Shown here piece by piece: positions 1 through 8,839 of a stretch of 64,000 bases of DNA. The position numbers and the translations under genes are program-made. The notes beneath the pieces were generated by a model. That model worked only from the letters and a program-made list of their open reading frames with translations, was not told the DNA's origin and did no database searches. How positions within the stretch are numbered: the stretch's first letter is position 1; each line of letters starts with the position of its first letter. This DNA is from Microbacter sp049976245 (GTDB lineage Bacteria; Bacteroidota; Bacteroidia; Bacteroidales; Paludibacteraceae): positions 16,903 to 80,902 of the forward strand of contig JBMFIQ010000005.1 in assembly GCA_049976245.1 (NCBI GenBank). The letters are read 5' to 3'.

Positions 1-1222
1 CAACTCGAATCCGAGCCAAATCTTCCGAATATTTTTCATAAAATGGATTTTGCGGAGTAGTTTGAGCTAATTTAATTTGTGCAGCATTAAATTGATTTAA
101 CAATTCAATTAAAATGGGATCAACAATGCCCAAACTTGATGGAGTCATGATTTGATCTTTATTCAAATTGCGTTTGATGTAATTATCAAGATAATTCAAA
201 TACGATTCTTTCAATTGCAAAGACAACCGTTTTTCCTGACTTGATGTCAAGTGTCCCATCAATGTGGCGGTGTAGGTATTCATGTCGAATACTTTTGTTA
301 TTTTGCGATAATCCTGCAATTTGTTTTCTGATTGATGTAACGAATCAGATATTTCTGCTAATTGTTTGTCAATGAAAGCAATGGTTCTACTGGCTTCTTC
401 GTTTTTTTGGCGCAAATTTTCAATTAAAAATTCGTCGCACAATTTATTTAAAAAATCAATATCGCGTTGATAAACGGTACCGGTCATCGAAACCGACAGT
501 ACGGTTGAATTGTTGGTTACAAAGTTTAATGCGATGCGTGATGAAAAATAATCGGCTAAATAATCGTCAGATAAAAAGGCAAAATGAATAGAAGTTCTGG
601 GCGTGAAAAAATCAGTTTTGTTTACTATGATTGTAAAATAAGGATTGGATAACAACTGCCCGTACTTTCCGGTGAAATGCAGCTCACCCAACTGTTTGTC
701 TCGTTCATGGGTGATGGAGTAAGAAGTACCATCCAAATCAGTAAAATCAAACTGAACACCATAAGCATTCCCGTTAATCTGATCACTTTTAATGTCAATG
801 GGAGAAATGCCGTAAAGATTGTTTGTTTTGAAATGTCCTTCTGTGTAATAATCCACGGATAAATCAATCTTCGACAATGTTTTATGTATCAAATCATTGG
901 AAGTTAACATGATCATCTGATTGTCCACATTTCGATAAGCTGTATTCAAATTGAAACCCTGCATCACCATTTGTGAATTTGGAGCTGCTTGCCCCGCACC
1001 CAATAAAATTTGAGCGTTAACCTGATAAACTGGCTTCCACGTACGATTGATCAAAAAAGCAATGCCCAACGTTACAGCCAGAAAGATGACAAATAAATAC
1101 CAATGATGTAGGATTTTAAAAATCCATTCCATCACGTCAAACGTCGATTCTTCGTCATCCAAATTAAAATTGGAAGATGGAATCGGCGAAGAAGGATAAG
1201 ATGGTGTATTAGGAGTTTCCAT
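1..1222 (-). CDS. Wzz/GumC-type polysaccharide chain-length protein (partial, runs off left edge)
   Basis: An open frame begins with ATG at 1222 on the minus strand and stays open to the window edge, giving about 407 codons. The N-terminus is short and proline-rich, followed by an acidic stretch and a membrane segment near residues 41-58 (WYLFVIFLAVTLGIAFL), then a long periplasmic part ending in a charged, coiled-coil-like region. This layout fits the Wzz/GumC family of inner-membrane polysaccharide co-polymerases, which set chain length and work with an outer-membrane Wza channel. The two genes just downstream are Wza-like lipoproteins, which supports the call. In many Bacteroidetes a cytoplasmic tyrosine kinase domain follows; that part would lie outside the window, so its presence is unknown. 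Confidence 0.85.
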   Translation of the reverse strand, partial: METPNTPSYPSSPIPSSNFNLDDEESTFDVMEWIFKILHHWYLFVIFLAVTLGIAFLINRTWKPVYQVNAQILLGAGQAAPNSQMVMQGFNLNTAYRNVDNQMIMLTSNDLIHKTLSKIDLSVDYYTEGHFKTNNLYGISPIDIKSDQINGNAYGVQFDFTDLDGTSYSITHERDKQLGELHFTGKYGQLLSNPYFTIIVNKTDFFTPRTSIHFAFLSDDYLADYFSSRIALNFVTNNSTVLSVSMTGTVYQRDIDFLNKLCDEFLIENLRQKNEEASRTIAFIDKQLAEISDSLHQSENKLQDYRKITKVFDMNTYTATLMGHLTSSQEKRLSLQLKESYLNYLDNYIKRNLNKDQIMTPSSLGIVDPILIELLNQFNAAQIKLAQTTPQNPFYEKYSEDLARIRV

Positions 1223-1245
1223 TGACAATTTTAAATAATTATTAT

Positions 1246-2013
1246 TCAACGTTTTATGTTCAAAACCAAGAGTAAAAACGAGATTGAAGTGGTAATGATG
1301 CTGATAAAACCGCTGAATGAATCGATTTGAAAGAAACTGGAAGGTGTTGTGCTCACATAAATGATATCGTTCGGATAAATGTAATAAAATGGAGAATCAA
1401 CGATTGATCGACTGCGAATGTCAAATGTTTTGATAGCCACTCCTTTAGCAGTTTGTCTAATAATGCGGATTTTGGCTCGATCTCCTTCCGATTTGATATC
1501 GCCTGACAAGGCCAATGCTTCAAAAATGTTTAAATTATCCTTATAAATAGGGAATTTACCGCGTCCGGCTTCTCCCAAAACATAAAAATAATCATTGTTC
1601 AATGCCAAGATTACTTTGGCTTTGGGATCTAAGGTTTGCACCTTTTTTTCAACCACCTGAGTAGCTTGATCCAGTGTTAAACCTCCAATTTTCAAATGAG
1701 ACATAAAAGGCAGATCAACCGTACTGTCAGGATAAATTCGATAACTGTTTTGGCTTGTTGTTGAACCGGTTTCGGTAAATAAAGAACTGACATCTTCTTT
1801 GATACTCAGAACCCTTAAACTGATTTCATCATTGGGCTTGAGAATATAGGATTCATAATGTCCTTTGGGATATTGCGGAAGATTAGAACGTGTTTGTAAA
1901 TACGCCGTTGTGTAATTATTGACGCACGAAGAAAGCGTCAGAATCAACATACTCATCAAAAGCAACTTTGTTGTTAAATGAGGCATTCGATAAAAATCGT
2001 TACTTTTTGACAT
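1246..2013 (-). CDS. Polysaccharide export lipoprotein, Wza/BexD family (second copy)
   Basis: The protein carries a lipoprotein signal (LILTLSSC) followed by a polysaccharide export domain and SLBB-like region (EAGRGKFP, then NIFEALALSGDI), and ends in a hydrophobic segment. Wza-family proteins form the outer-membrane channel that exports capsule or exopolysaccharide. It is plainly related to the preceding gene along most of its length, sharing the EAGxG, IFEALAxSGDxKS, DRxKIRIxRQT and PNDxIYV blocks, so the two are a tandem duplication. The open frame extends to 2043, but ATG codons at 2013 and 1986 fit better: the first overlaps the upstream gene by 14 bases and the second leaves the signal peptide intact. 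The Wzz-like gene follows 23 bases downstream, consistent with an export operon. Confidence 0.85.
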   Translation of the reverse strand: MSKSNDFYRMPHLTTKLLLMSMLILTLSSCVNNYTTAYLQTRSNLPQYPKGHYESYILKPNDEISLRVLSIKEDVSSLFTETGSTTSQNSYRIYPDSTVDLPFMSHLKIGGLTLDQATQVVEKKVQTLDPKAKVILALNNDYFYVLGEAGRGKFPIYKDNLNIFEALALSGDIKSEGDRAKIRIIRQTAKGVAIKTFDIRSRSIVDSPFYYIYPNDIIYVSTTPSSFFQIDSFSGFISIITTSISFLLLVLNIKR

Positions 2014-2809
2014 AGTGATAAATGCTGAAGAATAACAACACAAAGGACAACGACATGGTAATGGAACTTAACATTCCCGACCAGGAAGTGATTCCGAAGA
2101 ATTGAGCTGAAATGGGCTGTACATAAATGACATCATTCGGTTGAACATAATAAAACTCAGATCCAATGATCGTTTTGCTTCGTACATCAAATGTTTTGAT
2201 AATGGTTCCACTGGGTGTTTGGCGCAAGATCCGAATTTTGGAACGATCGGCCATCGATTTCAAATCGCCTGAAATGGCTAACGCTTCAAAGATGGTCAAT
2301 TTGCTTTTGGGCAAATCGTAGCGACCGGTTCCGGCTTCACCAATGACCGTAAAATAATTGTTGGCCAGCGCAACCTGAAAATAACATTTCCCTAATTCAG
2401 TAGAAGCCTTTTCTTCCAACATCATTTTTGCTTCACGAATGGTTTTTCCGCCCACATGAACTTTTCCAATATATGGAAAATCGGCATATCCAAGACTGTC
2501 AATTCGATAGGTATATAAATTACTGTTACCGTTGCCGGTTCCTTGCGCTTGATCCTGCTGAAAAAGTTTTGTCACATCCTGATTCAATGATTTGACCTGA
2601 ATAAAAAGACGATCACCCGGTTGTAACAAATAATCATGATATTTGGCTGTGTCGGCATATGCAGGAATTCCCATGCCTGGATTTTGTAAATAATTGACTT
2701 CTCGATAAGTAACACACGAATCAAAAAAGAAAATTCCTACAATGATTAAAAGCAGGAACTTCCATTGAAGTAATTTGTTACTTATCTGTTGACGTTGAAA
2801 GAAATTCAT
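2000..2809 (-). CDS. Polysaccharide export lipoprotein, Wza/BexD family (first copy)
   Basis: A 269-residue protein with an N-terminal hydrophobic signal ending at a lipobox-like Cys (GIFFFDSC), a polysaccharide export domain, an SLBB-like region containing EAGTGRYDLP and IFEALAISGDLKS, and a C-terminal hydrophobic helix (residues about 245-265). The family builds the outer-membrane pore for capsular or exopolysaccharide export. It leads a three-gene minus-strand cluster with a second, related lipoprotein and a Wzz/GumC-like protein. The rest of the locus (glycosyltransferases, flippase, polymerase) is not visible and would lie to the left. Which of the two copies makes the main channel, or whether they form a mixed one, cannot be told from sequence. 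Confidence 0.87.
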   Translation of the reverse strand: MNFFQRQQISNKLLQWKFLLLIIVGIFFFDSCVTYREVNYLQNPGMGIPAYADTAKYHDYLLQPGDRLFIQVKSLNQDVTKLFQQDQAQGTGNGNSNLYTYRIDSLGYADFPYIGKVHVGGKTIREAKMMLEEKASTELGKCYFQVALANNYFTVIGEAGTGRYDLPKSKLTIFEALAISGDLKSMADRSKIRILRQTPSGTIIKTFDVRSKTIIGSEFYYVQPNDVIYVQPISAQFFGITSWSGMLSSITMSLSFVLLFFSIYHYVKK

Positions 2810-2922
2810 TCGAAAAAACTTAACCCGTTCGTAAAAAAAATGAATCGAATCATTTTATTTTACAAAAATAGCAATTATAATTTAGATACACACCATGCCT
2901 TTTGCAATCCTTGTCGTATGAA

Positions 2923-3585
2923 TCACCATTGAATTGGTGTTTTACCGTGTTCCATCAAATAGCGATTAGCTTGACTAAAATGATGATTTCCAAAAAATCC
3001 TTTGTGAGCGGAAAGTGGTGATGGATGTGGTGATTTCAATATCAAATGGTTTGATGAGGAGATCATGTCTCCTTTCTTTTGGGCATAAGCACCCCAAAGC
3101 ATGAAAACCAAATGTTCATTTTTTGAAGCCAAAAGTTCGATCACTTTATCCGTAAATTGCTCCCATCCTTTATGTTGATGCGATCCGGCCTGATGTGCAC
3201 GAACGGTCAGCGTCGCATTGAGCAACAAAACTCCCTGCTTAGCCCATCTTTCCAAATTTCCCGATGTTGGTACGGGAATCTGTAAATCGTCCTGAATTTC
3301 TTTGAAAATATTGATTAAAGAAGGTGGAAACGAAACCCCGTCTTTGACTGAAAAACATAATCCATGTGCCTGATTTGGTTCATGATACGGATCCTGACCA
3401 ATGATGACAACCTTTGTTTGATCAAAAGGACACAAATCAAAGGCGTGAAAAATATCTTTTGCCTGAGGAAAAACCAATCCGTTAACATATTCATGTTTAA
3501 CAAAGGCAACCAATTGTTGAAAATAGGCTTTGTCAAATTCTTCGGATAATTGGATTTTCCAACTCTTTTCAATTCGAACATCCAT
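2923..3585 (-). CDS. ung: Uracil-DNA glycosylase
   Basis: Family 1 uracil-DNA glycosylase, which removes uracil from DNA to begin base excision repair. The water-activating loop GQDPYH lies at residues 63-68 with the catalytic Asp at 65, and the leucine-loop motif HPSPLSAHKGFFG with the second catalytic His is near the C-terminus. The uracil-binding LLLNATLTV and LVFMLWG segments are also present. From ATG 3585 the protein is 220 residues, close to the usual length of about 225. The open frame extends upstream to 3621, but the added residues (MYLRLSLKKAAT) are not typical, so the later start is preferred. It stands alone between a terminator and the polysaccharide genes. Confidence 0.95.
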   Translation of the reverse strand: MDVRIEKSWKIQLSEEFDKAYFQQLVAFVKHEYVNGLVFPQAKDIFHAFDLCPFDQTKVVIIGQDPYHEPNQAHGLCFSVKDGVSFPPSLINIFKEIQDDLQIPVPTSGNLERWAKQGVLLLNATLTVRAHQAGSHQHKGWEQFTDKVIELLASKNEHLVFMLWGAYAQKKGDMISSSNHLILKSPHPSPLSAHKGFFGNHHFSQANRYLMEHGKTPIQW

Positions 3586-3635
3586 CGTTGCTGCTTTTTT
3601 CAATGACAAGCGAAGATACAATATTAACGGTAAAT

Positions 3636-3671
3636 TAAAAAATAAAAGAGCCGACTGTTTGCCGACTCTTT
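3636..3671 (-). terminator. Rho-independent terminator after the TPR gene
   Basis: On the minus strand an 11-bp stem (AAAGAGTCGGC pairing with GTCGGCTCTTT, two G-T wobbles) with a 5-base loop is followed by a T-rich run (TTATTTTTT). It lies 26 bases past the stop of the TPR gene and before ung, so ung should be transcribed separately. Confidence 0.8.
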
Positions 3672-3696
3672 ATACAATTCAATGAATTAAAAAATA

Positions 3697-4914
3697 TCAT
3701 TTCGTTTCATTGTCCAATGCTTGATATTCTTTGTCCATTTGCAAACGATAATATAATTTTTTCAACGTGCTGATAATGTCTTCGTTTTTGGGAGCCATTT
3801 GATGTGCTTTTTCAAAATAGGGCAAAGCCTGTTTGAAAATATCGGTTGCTTGAGCCACTTTTTGATTATACACATTCACGTCTTTAATATCATTTGCTGC
3901 CAGCAACATGTTGATTGCCTGATTGTAATACAATCGGCCGATAGAAGCTTCGGCTTCAGCATAATCCGGTTTTAGTTGCAAGGCTTTTTCAAAAGCTGCG
4001 CGTGCACCGTCAATGTCCTTGTTCATTTCCAATAAATTGCCTTTAACATACTGATATTGAGCAACATTTGGTTCTTCTTCAATGGCTTTGTTCAAATAGC
4101 TTAATGCTTCGGCATTTTTACCGGAATAGATGAAATAATTAATCAGATTTTGCAGGAAGAAAGGTTCAGCAGGGAATTTTGAAGCTCCTGTTTTTAAGAT
4201 TTGAACAAACTGAGCTGTATCTTTCTTTGCTGCATATTCCTGATAAAGCAATTCATACACATTTTTTAACTCATAGTTGTCATTTTTGAGTTGTTCAAGT
4301 AAATTAATGGCTTGTGTAGTGTCGTTGGCATTAATGGCAGCAATGGCCGTGTAATATTTCACCATTTTGTAGGTTGAATCTTTTTTCAAAGCATCCTTAC
4401 CTTGAAACATGGGCAGATCAGGAATTTGCAGGTAAACGTCGAATGCTTTAACTACATCGGCATAACGTTTTTGATCAAATAAATAACTCCCATAACGAAT
4501 CAACTGACCATCAGTGTAATAGGTACGAAGAATATTGGCAATATCTTTTGAAAAACGGGGCTTGATTTTTCCTTTATCGTTGGGTTGTTGATCTAAATCA
4601 TAAGCTTTCAAATAATATCCAAAAGCTTTGATAAGACTTTGACCCAATAAATCCTGATCAAATTTTTGTTTCAAAAGTTCTTTTGCGTACTCTTTTTCAC
4701 TGACTGCATTATAAACTGTTCCGGCAACATACCATGTTTCAGCTTCATTTTTTGTAGCCGGATTTTCAAGAGCAGCCTGAATGGCTGATTCCGCAGCCGG
4801 AAAATCGGGAGTGGATGCCAATGCTTTATCTTTGGCTAAAGCAACATTCGATTTCTGGCCAAACATAGTTACCGAAACGGCAACCAACATGAGGGAAAAC
4901 ACAATTTTTTTCAT
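3697..4914 (-). CDS. Secreted or periplasmic tetratricopeptide repeat protein
   Basis: A 405-residue protein with a Sec signal peptide (MKKIVFSLMLVAVSVTMFGQ, residues 1-20) followed by TPR-like helical repeats. The clearest is near residues 270-340, where NAEALSYLNKAIEEEPN and GARAAFEKALQLKPDYAEA have the usual TPR spacing and aromatic/alanine pattern. TPR proteins act as protein-protein scaffolds; no catalytic motif is visible. The gene lies 103 bases downstream of gyrA on the same strand and ends at a clear terminator, so it may be cotranscribed with gyrA. A specific function cannot be assigned. Confidence 0.75.
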   Translation of the reverse strand: MKKIVFSLMLVAVSVTMFGQKSNVALAKDKALASTPDFPAAESAIQAALENPATKNEAETWYVAGTVYNAVSEKEYAKELLKQKFDQDLLGQSLIKAFGYYLKAYDLDQQPNDKGKIKPRFSKDIANILRTYYTDGQLIRYGSYLFDQKRYADVVKAFDVYLQIPDLPMFQGKDALKKDSTYKMVKYYTAIAAINANDTTQAINLLEQLKNDNYELKNVYELLYQEYAAKKDTAQFVQILKTGASKFPAEPFFLQNLINYFIYSGKNAEALSYLNKAIEEEPNVAQYQYVKGNLLEMNKDIDGARAAFEKALQLKPDYAEAEASIGRLYYNQAINMLLAANDIKDVNVYNQKVAQATDIFKQALPYFEKAHQMAPKNEDIISTLKKLYYRLQMDKEYQALDNETK

Positions 4915-5017
4915 AACAATGTTTTTTGAAGTGATTTGATTTAATTCATACGAATACTTTTTTTAACTTTAGAACAGATAAATCCAAATGTTTCACTGGA
5001 TTCATCTTAATGCAATA

Positions 5018-7531
5018 TCATTGGTCATCATTTGATAACTCCTCACCAATGGGCTCCGACAATTGAGCCGTGATTTCATCATTGGCTTCGGATTGAACTT
5101 TGCAAACGGAGGCTATCTCGTCGTTTCGTTTTTCAAGGTTGATCAGACGAACACCCTGTGTTGCTCTTCCCATAACGCGCATGGAAGCCACATTGGTGCG
5201 AATGGCAATACCTGATTTGTTGATAATCATTAAGTCATTTTCGTCCGTCACATTCTTAATACTAACCAATTTTCCTGTTTTTTCAGTGATATGAATGGTT
5301 CGCACGCCTTTCCCTCCACGATTGGTAATTCGATAATCGTCAATCAACGAACGTTTTCCATATCCTTTTTCTGAAACTACCAAAATGGTTTCGTTCTCTT
5401 TGTCCGATATGCAAATCATTCCAACAGCAGCATCGTCGTCACCATCCAATGTCATTCCACGAACCCCGGTGGCTGTTCGTCCCATTTCACGCACTTTGCT
5501 TTCATGAAAACGAATGGCTCTGCCGTTGCGGTTGGCAATGATCACATCAGAGGTTCCGTCAGTTAAGCGCACTTGAATCACTTGATCGTCTTCGCGAATG
5601 GTGATGGCATTGACTCCATTGGCTCTTGGGCGGGAATAGGCTGCTAAAGATGTTTTTTTAATAATGCCTTGTTTGGTGCAAAACAAAAGATAATGAGATT
5701 GAGTATATTCCGTGTCTTCAAGTTGTTTAACTCTTACAAATGCGTTGACTTTATCTTCGGAGTCAATATTCAAAAGGTTCTGAATGGCACGTCCTTTGCT
5801 TGCTTTGTTTCCCTCAGGAATTTCATACACTTTCAGCCAATAACATTTGCCTTTCTGAGTGAAAAACAACATGTAACTGTGCATGGAAGCCGGATAGATG
5901 TATTCGATGAAATCTTCATCGCGCGAATTGCTGCCCTTCGATCCCACTCCGCCTCGATTTTGTGTTTTAAACTCACTTAAAGGAGTGCGTTTGATGTATC
6001 CCAAATAAGAAATGGTGATGATCATCTCTTCATCGGCATAGAAATCTTCCGGATTAAACTCTTCAGAAGAATAAACAATTTCCGTGCGTCTCTCGTCGCC
6101 GTATTTATTCTTAATTTCCAACAGTTCATCGGTAATGATGCGCATTCGATGATCTTTGTTTTCGAGAATATCTTTTAATTGTGCAATGAATGTTTTAATC
6201 TCTTCATATTCAGCATGTAGTTTGTCTTGTTCCAAACCGGTCAATTGACGAAGCCGCATCTCCACAATGGCGCGTGCCTGAATTTCAGACAACGCAAAAC
6301 GTTCCATCAATCCCGTTTTGGCTTCGTCAGGAGTTTTTGAAGCACGAATCAACGCAATGACTTCGTCAATGTGATCGCTTGCAATAATCAATCCTTCAAG
6401 AATATGGGCTCTTTTTTCAGCTTCGGCTAATTCAAATCTGGTTCGGCGAACAACCACATCATGTCGATGGTCAACAAAATAACCAATGAGTTGTTTCAAC
6501 GATAGCATTTGAGGCCTTCCTTGCACCAAAGCAATGTTATTTACATTGAATGAGGATTGTAAAGCCGTGTATTTGAATAATTTATTTAAGATTACCTGTG
6601 AATTGGCGTCCCGTTTAATATCAATGACAATGCGCATTCCTTGACGGTCGCTTTCATCATTGATATTTGAAATGCCTTCAATTTTTTTATCTTCCACCAT
6701 GTCGGCAATCGCTTTGATTAATTCAGCTTTGTTGACCATGTATGGAAGTTCGGTCACAATGATTTTTTCTCTACCGTTGGACTCGACTTCAATTTCCACT
6801 TTCGATCGGATCACAATACGGCCACGACCTGTCTCAAAGGCTTCACGAACGCCTGAATAACCATAAATAATACCGCCTGTTGGAAAATCAGGTGCTTTGA
6901 CATGTTTAATTAACTCATCGACCGTTATATTGGAATTCTGAATGTAGGCAATGGTTGCATCAATGATCTCGGATAAATTGTGCGGAGGCATGTTGGTGGC
7001 CATTCCCACGGCAATACCTGAAGCTCCGTTAATCAACAAATTAGGAATTCGTGTTGGTAAAACGGAAGGTTCCTGCAATGAATCATCAAAATTTGGCTGA
7101 AAATCAACGGTGTTTTTATCAATGTCCTGCAACATTTCTTGAGCAATGCGCTGCAATCGGGCTTCGGTATATCGTTGTGCCGCAGGATTATCGCCATCCA
7201 CTGAACCAAAATTGCCTTGACCGTCAACCAACGGATAACGCAATGACCAAGGTTGTGCTAAACGAACCATGGCTAAATAGACTGCCGAATCGCCGTGTGG
7301 GTGATATTTACCTAAAACCTCACCAACAATTCTGGCCGATTTTTTATAAGGTTTGTTGGCATCCAATCCCAATTCGTTCATGGCATATAAAATACGTCGA
7401 TGAACGGGCTTGAATCCGTCTCTCACGTCAGGCAACGCACGTGAAACAATCACCGACATAGAATAATCTATGTACGATGATTTCATCTCTTCTTCAATAT
7501 TGATTTTTATAATTCTATCGTTATCAATCAT
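5018..7531 (-). CDS. gyrA: DNA gyrase subunit A
   Basis: GyrA breaks and rejoins DNA in the gyrase A2B2 complex that introduces negative supercoils. The protein is 837 residues. The catalytic Tyr is at 121 (AAQRYTEARL) and the preceding region HPHGDSAVYLAMVRLAQPW is the quinolone-determining segment. The C-terminal domain holds six blade-like repeats and a GyrA-box-like QNRGGVG at about residue 534, which separates it from ParC. Residue 82 is Ser, matching E. coli Ser83, while residue 86 is Leu where E. coli has Asp87. The gene is followed by a TPR gene and preceded by ispE, all on minus. The ATG at 7531 fits the conserved N-terminus. Confidence 0.97.
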   Translation of the reverse strand: MIDNDRIIKINIEEEMKSSYIDYSMSVIVSRALPDVRDGFKPVHRRILYAMNELGLDANKPYKKSARIVGEVLGKYHPHGDSAVYLAMVRLAQPWSLRYPLVDGQGNFGSVDGDNPAAQRYTEARLQRIAQEMLQDIDKNTVDFQPNFDDSLQEPSVLPTRIPNLLINGASGIAVGMATNMPPHNLSEIIDATIAYIQNSNITVDELIKHVKAPDFPTGGIIYGYSGVREAFETGRGRIVIRSKVEIEVESNGREKIIVTELPYMVNKAELIKAIADMVEDKKIEGISNINDESDRQGMRIVIDIKRDANSQVILNKLFKYTALQSSFNVNNIALVQGRPQMLSLKQLIGYFVDHRHDVVVRRTRFELAEAEKRAHILEGLIIASDHIDEVIALIRASKTPDEAKTGLMERFALSEIQARAIVEMRLRQLTGLEQDKLHAEYEEIKTFIAQLKDILENKDHRMRIITDELLEIKNKYGDERRTEIVYSSEEFNPEDFYADEEMIITISYLGYIKRTPLSEFKTQNRGGVGSKGSNSRDEDFIEYIYPASMHSYMLFFTQKGKCYWLKVYEIPEGNKASKGRAIQNLLNIDSEDKVNAFVRVKQLEDTEYTQSHYLLFCTKQGIIKKTSLAAYSRPRANGVNAITIREDDQVIQVRLTDGTSDVIIANRNGRAIRFHESKVREMGRTATGVRGMTLDGDDDAAVGMICISDKENETILVVSEKGYGKRSLIDDYRITNRGGKGVRTIHITEKTGKLVSIKNVTDENDLMIINKSGIAIRTNVASMRVMGRATQGVRLINLEKRNDEIASVCKVQSEANDEITAQLSEPIGEELSNDDQ

Positions 7532-7637
7532 CTATTTTAAATAATAAGATTCTGTTCCTTCCTATTTTAAGGCGCACTAAGTTATATAATTTTATAGATA
7601 TTACCAAATAAATCAGGCAGCAGGTTGAACAAAAAGC

Positions 7638-8474
7638 TTAACCGGAATGGCATCCCTTCATCTTTATCGACAAGGAATGATGCCAGACAAAACTATTGGT
7701 TACAGGTAAGTTGATGAAATGTTCCAAAGGGAAAATGCCGTAAATGGCCGATCCCGATCCGGTCATGGATGCATAAAGAGCACCCTGCTGATAAAGCAAC
7801 TTTTTGATTTCTTTCAACAAAGGCCATTTTGAAAACATCACCGCTTCAAAATCATTGACAATAAAATATTTCCACTCATTTACAGGAAGTTGAATTAAAG
7901 ATGTCAAAGACATGGAAGGTTTAAGCGGCACGATGGAACGATACGCTTCCGTGGTCGAAATGTGTACATTAGGTTTTATGATAACTATGGAATAAGCGCT
8001 TAAATCTAAATCGATTAAAGTTATTTCTTCTCCTCGTTGCGAAGCATAAGCAGGTTTATTTTGAACAAAAAAAGCACAATCAGAACCTAATTGCGAAGCA
8101 TAATGGATCAATTGTTCACTTGTTAATGCCAACGAAAAATAGTCGTTTAACAAACGAAGCATAAAAACACCATCGGATGAACCTCCTCCAAGTCCTCCAC
8201 CTAAAGGAATATTTTTATGTAAAAAAATGGAAATCTCCGGAAGTTGAAAATCGTTTTTCAAAAGAGCATAGGCTTTGCATACCAAATTATTTTGAGGATC
8301 TCCCGCAACAGGCAAACCAGACATTTGTAAAGTAGTTTTTTTTGCCGTAACAACTTCCAAAGCGTCACTCAACAAAACCGGATAAAAAATGGTTTCAATG
8401 TTGTGATATCCGTCATCTCTTTTTTCAACAATATTTAATCCGATGTTTATTTTGGCATTTGGAAAACAAATCAT
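7638..8474 (-). CDS. ispE: 4-diphosphocytidyl-2-C-methyl-D-erythritol kinase
   Basis: IspE phosphorylates CDP-methylerythritol with ATP in the non-mevalonate (MEP) route to isoprenoids. The 278-residue protein has the N-terminal substrate motif (AKINIGLNI), the GHMP-kinase ATP loop PLGGGLGGGSSD at residues 90-101, and the C-terminal SMTGSGSAIYGIF motif. Length is normal for the family. It shares a 365-base divergent intergenic region with dnaB and lies 106 bases upstream of gyrA on the same strand. A TATCTTTG -7 element on the minus strand at 8562-8555 could drive it with a leader of about 75 bases. Confidence 0.95.
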   Translation of the reverse strand: MICFPNAKINIGLNIVEKRDDGYHNIETIFYPVLLSDALEVVTAKKTTLQMSGLPVAGDPQNNLVCKAYALLKNDFQLPEISIFLHKNIPLGGGLGGGSSDGVFMLRLLNDYFSLALTSEQLIHYASQLGSDCAFFVQNKPAYASQRGEEITLIDLDLSAYSIVIIKPNVHISTTEAYRSIVPLKPSMSLTSLIQLPVNEWKYFIVNDFEAVMFSKWPLLKEIKKLLYQQGALYASMTGSGSAIYGIFPLEHFINLPVTNSFVWHHSLSIKMKGCHSG

Positions 8475-8839
8475 AAGCTATTTGGAAATATATGATGTAA
8501 TGTCCTTTTCAATAAATAATCAAGCCTTGGAATTATACCGGCAAAGTTGGGCTGCAAAGATAAAAATTAACCGCCATAGTTTGACCTTAAAATTGAAATG
8601 ATGAGCGATTCTTATCTTTTTTAAACTTCTAAATTTAAAATAACTATTTTTTATATTTATCATTCATAAAATTGTTCTTGGAATAGACTGTTTTCGAAGC
8701 AATCAATGATTCGATTGATTCAATCACTCAATTGATTTTAATGGTTGAAAAGTTCTCTTGTTGGTATTTTGTTGAAATGTTTTCTTTCGGGCAAAGCAGA
8801 AAAAGAGTAGCTTTGACAGTCGAATAATAAACAGCCGAT
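8475..8839. promoter_or_regulatory. Divergent ispE/dnaB promoter region
   Basis: No gene is seen in these 365 bases. On the minus strand TATCTTTG (8562-8555) is a Bacteroidetes-type -7 element facing ispE. On the plus strand TAGCTTTG (8808-8815) faces dnaB, 24 bases before its ATG; neither has a clear TTTG at -33. In between, 8701-8720 holds a dyad (AATCAAT, six bases, ATTGATT), and another AATTGATT copy lies at 8730-8737, so a regulator binding site is possible. Confidence 0.55.
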
